The position numbers and the translations under genes are program-made. A stretch of 64,000 nucleotides of DNA, taken from positions 28,463 through 92,462 of the forward strand of contig JBHOQX010000114.1 of NCBI GenBank assembly GCA_042408595.1, written 5' to 3'. The DNA comes from JBHOQX01 sp042408595 (GTDB lineage Bacteria; Chloroflexota; Chloroflexia; Chloroflexales; Roseiflexaceae). Below the pieces are notes generated by a model. That model was not told the DNA's origin. It saw only the letters and a program-made list of their open reading frames with translations, and searched no databases. This document shows, piece after piece, positions 8,867 to 15,994 of this stretch (position 1 is the stretch's first letter; every line of letters starts with the position of its first letter).

Positions 8867-8928
8867 AGCTGTTTGAAACGGGGAGGTGTGGCGGGCTGCG
8901 CCCGCCACGATTCCTCATGGTCCGCCGC
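8867..8928 (+). repeat. Dispersed 60-bp repeat (family A), forward copy, with a perfect 9-bp hairpin
   Basis: Begins AGCTGTTTGAAACGGGGAGG and contains GTGGCGGGC-TGC-GCCCGCCAC (8888-8908). The reverse complement of 41231-41292 aligns along nearly its whole length, and shorter copies lie at 34382, 47911 and 56215. It fills most of the gap between the two hydroxylase subunit genes. No T-run follows, so a terminator is not indicated. Confidence 0.7.
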
Positions 8929-8944
8929 ATTTCAGGAGCGACCC

Positions 8945-11173
8945 ATGGCTTCATCCGTTGGCGAATCGCTGCCACGCCCGGACGCGACCGGCAAAGTCAC
9001 CGGCGCGGCGCGTTACCCCGGCGACCTGACACAGCCGGGGATGCTGCACCTGAAAGTGGTCTTCGCCGGGCGGCCGCACGCCCGCATCCGCGCGCTTGAC
9101 ACCGCGGCGGCCCTGGCGCACCCCGGCGTCGTCGCAGTGCTGACCGCCGCCGACGTGCCGTTCAACGCCTACGGGCTGATCGAGAACGATCAGCCCGTGC
9201 TCTGCGGCGATGTCGTGCGCTTCAGCGGCGACAAGGTGGCGCTTGTCGCCGCCGAGAGCCGCGCCGCGGCGGAGGCCGGGGCGCGCCTGGTGCACGTCGC
9301 CTACGACGACCTGCCGGCCGTCACCGACCCGCACGCGGCGATGCAGCCCGGCGCGCCGCTGGTGCACCCCGGACGCGGCAGCAACATCCTGTTTCACATG
9401 CCGATCCGCAAAGGGGACGTGACGCGCGGCTTCGCCGAGGCAGATGTGGTCCTCGAAGACGAGTTCCAGACCACCTGGCAGGAGCACGCCTTCCTCCAGC
9501 CGGAGGCCGGCATCGCCTCCATCGATCCGGCCGGGCGGGTAGTGGTCGAGACCGCCGGGCAGTGGCTGCACGAAGATCGGCGGCAGATCGCGCAGATTCT
9601 CGGCCTGCCCGAGGAGCAGATGATCGTGCGCTATGCCGCGATCGGCGGGGCGTTCGGCGGGCGCGAGGATCTGTCGATCCAGCACCTGCTGGCGCTCGCC
9701 GCCTGGAAGCTGCGCCGCCCGGTGGCGCTGCGCTGGAGCCGCGAGGAGTCGATGATCGGCCACCACAAGCGCCACCCAATGCGCATCCGCTGCCGCTGGG
9801 GCGCGCGGCGCGACGGGCGGATCACGGCGGTGCAGGCCGAGGTGGTGGCCGATGGCGGGGCCTACGCCTCCACCAGTGTCGAGGTGGTGAAGTGCGCCAC
9901 GCTCTTCTCCAGCGGCTGCTACGAGATCGACAACATCCACGTGGACGGCTACGCGGTCTACACCAACAACATTCCGGCGGGTGCGTTCCGCGGCTTCGGC
10001 GCGCCGCAGGCCCAGTTCGCCGCCGAGGGGATGGTCGCGCGGCTGGCCGAGGCCCTCGGCATCGACCCGGCCGAACTGCGCCGGCGCAACATCTACCGCG
10101 AAGGCAGCCGCGAACCGACCGGCCACCCGCTGCCCGCCGGGGTTAGCGCGCTTGCCTGCCTGGAGCGGTGCGAGCGCGAGTTGGACGAACGACGAGCGAC
10201 GGAGGATGAAAGCAGCCCGTACCGCAGCGAACACCTGTCCGTACCGGATAGCCAGCGTTCGCCCGTCGTCCGTCGTCCTGCGTCCGAGACGCGCGCTCGC
10301 GGCATCGGGATCGCATGCGGCATCAAGAACGTCGGCTACTCCTTCGGCTACCCGGAGCAGGCGACGGCCACGGTCGAGCTGCACGGCGGGGCGGAGATCG
10401 TGCAGGCGGTGGTGCGGGTGGGCGCGGCGGATGTCGGGCAGGGCGCACACCTGGCGCTGCGCCAGATCGCCGCGGAAACGCTCGGGCTGCCGCTGGAGCA
10501 GGTGCAGATGGTCACCGACGACAGCGCCGAAGCGCCGAACGCCGGCAGCGCCTCGGCCTCGCGTATGACGCTGATGGGCGGGCGGGCCGTCCACGACGCG
10601 GCGCGCGCCGCGCTGCGGCAGTGGCAGGACGAGGAGCGCCCGGCGATCGCGACGGTACGGTACCGCGCTCCGGCGACCACCCCATCCGACCCGTTAACCG
10701 GCGCCGGCGTGCCGAACTACTGCTACGGCTACGTCGCGCAGGCGGTCGAGGTCGAGGTGGACAGGCTGACCGGGCAGGTAGAGGTGCGCCGGATCATCAG
10801 CGTCCACGATGTCGGGCGGGCGATCAACCGCCAGCAGGTCGAGGGGCAGATCGAGGGGTGCCTGGCGCAGGCGCTGGGCTTCGCGCTGCTGGAAGATTTC
10901 CAGATCCGCGACGGGCAGGTGCTGACGCCGCATTTCAGCAGCTACCTGCTGCCCACCGTGCGCGATATGCCGACTGAGGTGACGCCGGTGATCCTGGAGT
11001 CCGCCGACCCGAACGGGCCGTTCGGCGCGCGCGGCATGGCGGAGATGGCGCTCGTCCCGTTCGCCGCGGCGGTCGCCGCGGCCATCCACGACGCCACCGG
11101 GGTGTGGCTCTCCTGCCTGCCGATGACGCCGGAGCGGGTGCTGGCGGCGCTTGCCGCGGCTGACGAACCATAA
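8945..11173 (+). CDS. Molybdenum hydroxylase large (molybdopterin-binding) subunit, XdhA/CoxL type
   Basis: Catalytic subunit that hydroxylates an N-heterocycle or aldehyde using Mo-molybdopterin, 742 aa. Start ATG 8945 is preceded by AGGAG with seven bases spacing; the open frame upstream is not needed. Marks: GGAFGGRED, RGFGAPQAQF, GAADVGQGAH, HDVGRAINRQQVEGQIEG and, near the C-terminus, GPFGARGMAEMAL carrying the glutamate expected as catalytic base. With the fused FAD/2Fe-2S subunit it makes a complete enzyme, but no XdhC-type insertion chaperone is in the window. A low-complexity insert (10181-10290) interrupts the middle. Flanking deaminase genes favour a purine-like substrate. Confidence 0.93.
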   Translation: MASSVGESLPRPDATGKVTGAARYPGDLTQPGMLHLKVVFAGRPHARIRALDTAAALAHPGVVAVLTAADVPFNAYGLIENDQPVLCGDVVRFSGDKVALVAAESRAAAEAGARLVHVAYDDLPAVTDPHAAMQPGAPLVHPGRGSNILFHMPIRKGDVTRGFAEADVVLEDEFQTTWQEHAFLQPEAGIASIDPAGRVVVETAGQWLHEDRRQIAQILGLPEEQMIVRYAAIGGAFGGREDLSIQHLLALAAWKLRRPVALRWSREESMIGHHKRHPMRIRCRWGARRDGRITAVQAEVVADGGAYASTSVEVVKCATLFSSGCYEIDNIHVDGYAVYTNNIPAGAFRGFGAPQAQFAAEGMVARLAEALGIDPAELRRRNIYREGSREPTGHPLPAGVSALACLERCERELDERRATEDESSPYRSEHLSVPDSQRSPVVRRPASETRARGIGIACGIKNVGYSFGYPEQATATVELHGGAEIVQAVVRVGAADVGQGAHLALRQIAAETLGLPLEQVQMVTDDSAEAPNAGSASASRMTLMGGRAVHDAARAALRQWQDEERPAIATVRYRAPATTPSDPLTGAGVPNYCYGYVAQAVEVEVDRLTGQVEVRRIISVHDVGRAINRQQVEGQIEGCLAQALGFALLEDFQIRDGQVLTPHFSSYLLPTVRDMPTEVTPVILESADPNGPFGARGMAEMALVPFAAAVAAAIHDATGVWLSCLPMTPERVLAALAAADEP
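10181..10290 (+). repeat. In-frame 110-bp insert bounded by complementary heptad arrays
   Basis: The left arm 10181-10208 has units such as TTGGACG, AACGACG; the right arm 10256-10290 has CCGTCGT, CCGTCGT. The arms are complementary in style and enclose about 50 bases. It encodes a charged Arg/Glu/Ser-rich peptide unlike anything in hydroxylase large subunits, yet the conserved domain resumes in frame. Confidence 0.75.
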
Positions 11174-11245
11174 AGCGCACGAGGCGCATCAAAAGGTAGC
11201 GACCCGCGCAGGGGCACCGAGGGCTGGTCGGGTGCGGGCGTAGGG

Positions 11246-11262
11246 GGCGGGGTTACCCCGCC
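11246..11262 (+). repeat. Perfect G/C palindrome, 7-bp stem and TTA loop
   Basis: GGCGGGG-TTA-CCCCGCC in the 137-base gap before the DUF3830 gene. A similar GGAGTTACCCC core occurs at 18940-18962. It lacks a T-tract. Confidence 0.7.
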
Positions 11263-11310
11263 TCTCCAAGTGGCATTTGAATCGCGAAAGCAAGGCAAGA
11301 GGAGCAGGAA

Positions 11311-11724
11311 ATGACCAACCTCCGCATCACCGCCGGCCCCTATGTCTTCATCGCCCGCATGGAGCTCGACGCCGCGCCGCAGACCTGCGCCGCCTTCCGC
11401 ACGCTGCTGCCGTACCGCCAGCAGATCATCCACGCGCGCTGGAGCGGCGAAGCCTGCTGGATTCCGCTCGGCGACTTCAAGCTCGGCGTCGGCTTCGAGC
11501 ACCACACCAGCCACCCGTCGCGCGGCGATATCCTGTTCTACCCCGGCGGCTACAGCGAGACCGAGATCCTCTTCCCGTACGGCAGCACCTGCTTCGCCAG
11601 CAAGATGGGCCAGCTCGCCGGCAACCACTTCCTGACGGTCATCGAGGGGCAGGAGCACCTGGCCGACTTGGGCCGGCTGGTGCTGTGGCAGGGCGCGCAG
11701 GATATTCTGTTCGAGGAACGATGA
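11311..11724 (+). CDS. DUF3830 family protein (cyclophilin-like fold)
   Basis: 137-aa soluble protein with no signal peptide or membrane segment; GAGGAG lies upstream of the ATG. The sequence (GPYVFIARMELDAAP, PYRQQIIHARWSGEA, HPSRGDILFYPGGYSETEI, GSTCFASKMG) fits DUF3830, a small beta-barrel family of unproven function. It lies between the molybdenum hydroxylase and the deaminase, all on one strand, so a role in the same pathway is likely by context. No catalytic residue can be assigned; a small-molecule-binding or ring-opening role is a guess. Confidence 0.8.
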   Translation: MTNLRITAGPYVFIARMELDAAPQTCAAFRTLLPYRQQIIHARWSGEACWIPLGDFKLGVGFEHHTSHPSRGDILFYPGGYSETEILFPYGSTCFASKMGQLAGNHFLTVIEGQEHLADLGRLVLWQGAQDILFEER

Positions 11725-11780
11725 TGCCCGTGCCATCCGACGATCCATGCGGCCATGCCCTAGGACGTGCGGGCGGCGGG

Positions 11781-11814
11781 GCGCCCCGGGCGGCGTGAGC
11801 GACGCCCGGGGCGC
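11781..11814 (+). repeat. Perfect 12-bp G/C hairpin
   Basis: GCGCCCCGGGCG (11781-11792) and its exact complement (11803-11814) enclose a ten-base loop in the 159-base gap before the deaminase. Very stable as RNA, but followed by TGTGGTG rather than T residues. It may limit read-through or protect mRNA ends. Confidence 0.75.
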
Positions 11815-11883
11815 TGTGGTGTGGTGCGGTGCGCCCCGATGCGGCGCGGTTCGGCCTGGGCACACCCCTGACACGTGAAACCT

Positions 11884-13248
11884 ATGACAACCCTCCTTTT
11901 ACAAAACGCCGACTGGCTGATCACGATGGACGACGCGGACACGCGCATCCCCGGCGGCGGGCTGTTCTGCGACGGCCCGGCGATCGCGCAGGTCGGGGCG
12001 ACCGACACACTGCCGCCCACCGCCGATGAGGTGATCGACGCCCGCGGGCTGATCGTCATCCCCGGCCTGGTGAATACGCACCACCACTTCTTCCAGACGC
12101 TGACGCGCAACCTGCCGGCGGCGCAGAACGCCAATCTCTTCGACTGGCTGCGCGCCCACTACCGGATCTGGGCCGGCCTGACGCCCGACGCCATTCGCGT
12201 CAGCAGCACGGTCGCGATCGCCGAGCTGATGCTCTCCGGCTGCACGACCTCGAGCGACCACACCTACATCTGGCCGAACGGGGCGCGGCTCGACGACCAG
12301 ATCGACGTCGCCCGCGAGCTTGGCTTCCGCTTCCACGCCGCCCGCGGCGCCATGTCGGTCGGCGAGTCGCGCGGCGGGCTGCCGCCCGACCGGGTGGTGG
12401 AGGACGAGGCCGCGATTCTGCGCGACTCGCGCCGCCTCATCGAGCAGTACCACGACCCGGCGCGCTTCGCGATGCTACGGATCGTGCTCGCGCCCTGCTC
12501 GCCGTTCTCGGTCTCGCCCGATCTGATGCGCGAGTCGCTGGCGCTGGCGCGGGCCTACGGCGTGCATGCGCATACCCATCTGGCCGAGACCCTCGACGAG
12601 GCGGCCTACTGCGCCGCGACGTTCGGGCGCACCCCGGTCGAGCTCGCCGAAGACCTGGGCTGGGTCGGGCCGGATGTCTGGCACGCCCACGTCGTCCATC
12701 CATCCGCCGAAGAAGCCGACCGGCTGGGGCGCACGCGCACCGGCGTGGCGCACTGCCCGACCTCGAACATGCGGCTGGCGTCCGGTGTGGCGCCGCTGCG
12801 CCGCCTGCTGCGGGCCGGCGCGCGGGTCGGCCTCGGCGTGGACGGCTCGGCATCGAACGACAGCTCGCACATGCTGGCCGAAGCGCGCCAGGCGCTGCTG
12901 CTCCATCGCGTCGGCGGCGACCCGGCGGCGCTCTCCGCCCGCCAGGCGCTCTGGCTGGCGACGCGCGGCGGCGCGGCGGTGCTCGGGCGCGACGACATCG
13001 GCCAGCTCGCGCCGGGCATGGCCGCCGACATCGTCGGCTTCCGCGCCGATACGATCGGCATGGCCGGCGGCGCGGTGCACGATCCGCTCGCCGCGCTGGT
13101 CTTCTGCGCGCCGCAGCAGGCCCACCTGAGCGTGATCAACGGCCGGGTGCGCATCCGCGACGGTGCGTTGCTCGGCGTGGACCTGCCGCCGCTGATCGCC
13201 CGGCACAACGCCCTGGCGCGCGCCCTCGCCCACGGCGAGCATGCCTGA
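11884..13248 (+). CDS. 8-oxoguanine deaminase / hydroxydechloroatrazine-type amidohydrolase
   Basis: COG0402 deaminase, 454 aa from ATG 11884 (an in-frame GTG lies three codons earlier). Marks of the 8-oxoguanine deaminase group: LVNTHHHFFQTLTR, GCTTSSDHTY, AHTHLAETLDEA with the metal His, HAHVVHP, HCPTSNMRLASG and the Asp in GVDGSASNDSSH. Such enzymes release ammonia from 8-oxoguanine or related triazines and purines. It is the last gene of the plus-strand catabolic run and is the second deaminase of this superfamily in the island, so the two probably act on successive or alternative ring substrates. Confidence 0.88.
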   Translation: MTTLLLQNADWLITMDDADTRIPGGGLFCDGPAIAQVGATDTLPPTADEVIDARGLIVIPGLVNTHHHFFQTLTRNLPAAQNANLFDWLRAHYRIWAGLTPDAIRVSSTVAIAELMLSGCTTSSDHTYIWPNGARLDDQIDVARELGFRFHAARGAMSVGESRGGLPPDRVVEDEAAILRDSRRLIEQYHDPARFAMLRIVLAPCSPFSVSPDLMRESLALARAYGVHAHTHLAETLDEAAYCAATFGRTPVELAEDLGWVGPDVWHAHVVHPSAEEADRLGRTRTGVAHCPTSNMRLASGVAPLRRLLRAGARVGLGVDGSASNDSSHMLAEARQALLLHRVGGDPAALSARQALWLATRGGAAVLGRDDIGQLAPGMAADIVGFRADTIGMAGGAVHDPLAALVFCAPQQAHLSVINGRVRIRDGALLGVDLPPLIARHNALARALAHGEHA

Positions 13249-13381
13249 AGCCGTCGGATGAACCAGAAGGGCGCGAACGGCGCACGGCGCAGCAGGGGCG
13301 ATCTCTTCCCGCCGTTATCGCGCCATGCTTCCCGGCGCGGCCGCGCTCGCAACTCCTCCGCCCACGGCGAGCGACATGCCG

Positions 13382-13414
13382 TATAATGCGTTGCGGCCGG
13401 GCGGCGCGCCCGGC
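13382..13414 (+). promoter_or_regulatory. Candidate -10 (TATAAT) followed by a 5'-end hairpin
   Basis: TATAAT at 13382-13387, no convincing -35. Transcription would start near 13394, and a perfect 8-bp hairpin (GCCGGGCG-GCG-CGCCCGGC, 13396-13414) would then form the extreme 5' end of the mRNA of the membrane protein gene at 13432. The glucan phosphorylase leader has the same arrangement. Confidence 0.5.
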
Positions 13415-13431
13415 GTAAGCGTCAGGGCGCA

Positions 13432-15390
13432 ATGGCGGCAGGAAGCACACAGACACAATCGCCAGGAATCTCACGGGCAGAAGTCGCCCGCACCCAATGG
13501 CTCACCGCGGAGCGGGGCCGGCAGCTTGGCCGGTCCGCGCTCGTCTTCCTGCTCGCCACACTGTTGCTGCTGGCGGCGAACGCCGCAGCGCTCGCCCTCC
13601 ACCCCGGCGGCTACCGCGTCGCGATCGGCAACTACCGCGACGGTTTCTTCCTCAGGGGCGCCAACGTTCAGGAAGTCGCGCCGGATGGGCGCAGCTACCG
13701 CTGGACGACCTCCCGCAGCGAGCTTGTGCTCGGGCCGGTTGGCGCGGGCGTGCCAGCTTTGCTGACTCTGGAACTGGGCGGTCGACCCGAGGCAGGCGCG
13801 GCGCACCTACGGCTGGATGGCCGGCCCTGGGCCGCGTTCGCCGCGCCGACTCAGCCGCGCCACCTGCGGCTGCTGATCCCCGGGGGTTCGGCGGAACGCG
13901 CGTTGACGATTGAAAGCCAGCCCATGACGCTCCCCGGCGACAACCGGGCGCTCGGGGTCAAGATCGAGGGCTTCCGCGTCGACGTGCCGCGCGCCGCTGT
14001 CCCGCTGCCCGCGCCGGGGCAGCTCCTCGCCCAGCTCGTCATCCTGCTCGCCGCGCACCTCGCTGCGGCCCGGCTCGGCCTGGGCTGGCGCGGCCAGGCG
14101 CTCACGCTGGCGCTGCTGGCGCTCGGGCTGGCCGCCCTGCTCGCCGCGCTGCTGCTGCTGGCCTACGCCTACCTGCCGGCGCTGGCGGTCGCCGCCGTGG
14201 TGCTCGCCGCGCTCACCTGGCTCGGCCTGCCGTTCGCGGAGCGGCTGGCCTGGCTCGGCAGCCGGCACGAGGTCCGCATCCTGTGGGCGATCATGCTGCT
14301 CGCCTGCGCCATTCGGCTCGCTGGCGTGCTCTACCCGACGTTCGACGGCCAGGATCTCGGGCGGAACGTCCGCCGGCAGCTCATGGCCGCGGCCGGGCAG
14401 ATGTACATCATCGCCGGGTCGAGCGAGTTCGGCGATGGGCAGACGATCTACCCGACCGGTCCATACCTCTTCCTGATACCCGGCCTGCTGTTGACGCAAC
14501 GGATCGGCGCGCTGATGGAGCTGGGGCTGGCGCTGCTCGACGGAACGACGGCGCTGCTCGTGGCGATGCTGGTGCGGCGCTTCGGCGGCGGGCGCGACGC
14601 GGCACGCTTCGGCGTGCTGCTGTTCCTCGGCAACATCGCCTCGTATGCGGCGCTGGTCTACGGGTTCGCGGCGCAGATCTTCGGCCAGTGGTTCACCGCG
14701 CCGATCGCGCTTGTGCTGCTCACTGCCGGCCCGCGCCCCGGCTTCCGCCGCTGGGCGCTCGCCATCCTGCTGCTGATGTTTGGCGTCTTCTCACACATCG
14801 GCGTGGCGATCCTCGGCATCACCTGGGTGGGATTCATGCTGCTGCTGGCCCTGCGCCGGCCGTATCCCGACCTGTGGAAGGCGATCGCGCTCTTCGCGGC
14901 GGCCTGCCTCGGCGCAGCATGGTTCATGTACCTGGACATCGCCGCGCAGACGCTCAGCCACACCGGCGCAGTGGTCGGGCGCGAGGCAGGCGGGGCGCTG
15001 CTGCCGGGCGCCACACCGCTGCTCGCGCGCGGCTTTCGTCTGGCCTACAGCGATCTTGGCGTGGCGCTGTTGCCGTTCGGGCTGCTCCTGCTCTCCCGCT
15101 CGCTGTCACGCCGCGAACGACTGCCCGTCGTCCTCGCCATGGTGCTCGCCGTGGTGCTGTATTTCCTGGTGGATATCACGCTCAAGCTTCAGGTGCGCTA
15201 CTTCTACTTTGCGCTCCCGCTGGTGCTGGCGATCGTCGCGCTGCCGCTCGGGCGGCTGGCCGACCACGGGCGGGTGGGGCGCGCCGCCGCCTGGGCTGCT
15301 GCGCTGATCATCAGCCTCTCCGGCACAGCCCTGTGGCTCAGCACGGCTTTCGCCGACGGCAGTATCTCCATGACGCCGCTGACGCATTGA
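13432..15390 (+). CDS. Large polytopic membrane protein with extracytoplasmic beta domain
   Basis: 652 aa, not assignable to a named family. Residues ~34-56 form a transmembrane anchor. Residues ~60-200 look like a beta-sandwich outside the membrane (short strands, RLDGRPWAAF, RHLRLLIPGG). The rest is a long series of hydrophobic segments. It resembles polytopic glycosyltransferase-like proteins, but no catalytic Asp motif can be defended. The protein at 56341 has the same architecture and a matching C-terminal ending (SMTPLTH against SALPLSH), so the two are paralogues. Likely cell-surface or glycolipid metabolism; this is inference from topology only. Confidence 0.8.
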   Translation: MAAGSTQTQSPGISRAEVARTQWLTAERGRQLGRSALVFLLATLLLLAANAAALALHPGGYRVAIGNYRDGFFLRGANVQEVAPDGRSYRWTTSRSELVLGPVGAGVPALLTLELGGRPEAGAAHLRLDGRPWAAFAAPTQPRHLRLLIPGGSAERALTIESQPMTLPGDNRALGVKIEGFRVDVPRAAVPLPAPGQLLAQLVILLAAHLAAARLGLGWRGQALTLALLALGLAALLAALLLLAYAYLPALAVAAVVLAALTWLGLPFAERLAWLGSRHEVRILWAIMLLACAIRLAGVLYPTFDGQDLGRNVRRQLMAAAGQMYIIAGSSEFGDGQTIYPTGPYLFLIPGLLLTQRIGALMELGLALLDGTTALLVAMLVRRFGGGRDAARFGVLLFLGNIASYAALVYGFAAQIFGQWFTAPIALVLLTAGPRPGFRRWALAILLLMFGVFSHIGVAILGITWVGFMLLLALRRPYPDLWKAIALFAAACLGAAWFMYLDIAAQTLSHTGAVVGREAGGALLPGATPLLARGFRLAYSDLGVALLPFGLLLLSRSLSRRERLPVVLAMVLAVVLYFLVDITLKLQVRYFYFALPLVLAIVALPLGRLADHGRVGRAAAWAAALIISLSGTALWLSTAFADGSISMTPLTH

Positions 15391-15521
15391 TCGAATGATG
15401 CATGATGCACCAGCGTTAGGAAGTATGCCAGGACGTACGTCGTGGAGCGGCTTCGCCCCTCCATACCTCCCCGCCGCGTCCGCCCTGAGAGATGAGCGCT
15501 CCAGGACCAGCGCCTGAGCTC

Positions 15522-15556
15522 CCGGTCTCCTTGACTCCCCGTCTCCCGCTTCCCGG
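15522..15556 (+). repeat. Degenerate heptad tract
   Basis: Five pyrimidine-rich units such as CCGGTCT and CTCCCGC in the long gap (15391-15994) after the membrane protein gene. The rest of that gap holds the nested palindrome at 15675 and no supportable gene. Confidence 0.55.
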
Positions 15557-15674
15557 TAATCATGTCATCGGCTCAGATTGCCACTCCCCAACGGCACGAT
15601 TACATCCCCATCACAACCAGCCCGTGATCGCCTTCTGGCGCGTTCCCTGGCCTTGCGTCCGGCCCAGCGGTATG

Positions 15675-15753
15675 TTAACCTGACATCCCGGTGAGCGTTC
15701 ACAACGGCCTGTCCGTTGTGGCAGAGCGCGCTCACACCGGAACCCCCGGTTAA
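15675..15753. repeat. Nested three-level palindrome upstream of the HTH-STAND gene
   Basis: Outer pair TTAACC (15675-15680) and GGTTAA (15748-15753); middle pair CCGGTGAGCG (15688-15697) and CGCTCACACCGG (15729-15740, two-base bulge); inner pair ACAACGG (15701-15707) and CCGTTGT (15713-15719) with a five-base loop. All three nest correctly, giving one 79-base structure on either strand. It could be an RNA element, an operator for the adjacent HTH protein, or the end of a mobile element. Confidence 0.75.
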
Positions 15754-15994
15754 TCTGGCTGGCCGCAGCGCCGCGGCAGTTCGGGCCAGGAAGATGCCAC
15801 CCACGCCAACGGAGCGAACGGGTCGCCACTAGGGCTGCGATCCTGGGGCAACCGTGCATAGCGTCGATTCCAGTGGACAGACGAGCGGCGATTGTAGGCC
15901 AGGACGGTAGGCAAGCGAACGCCACGCCCGTGGATCAAACCGGCTGCTGGACACCGTGTCACCAACTGATTATCCATGGCTGAAGGGGGCCGCT

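Noticed and set aside
8951..10594. 547-codon open frame on the minus strand
   Set aside because: Antisense to the molybdenum hydroxylase large subunit; Arg/His/Gly-rich, no motif.
11781..11814. Intrinsic terminator
   Set aside because: Strong stem but no T-tract on either strand, so it is listed as a hairpin only.
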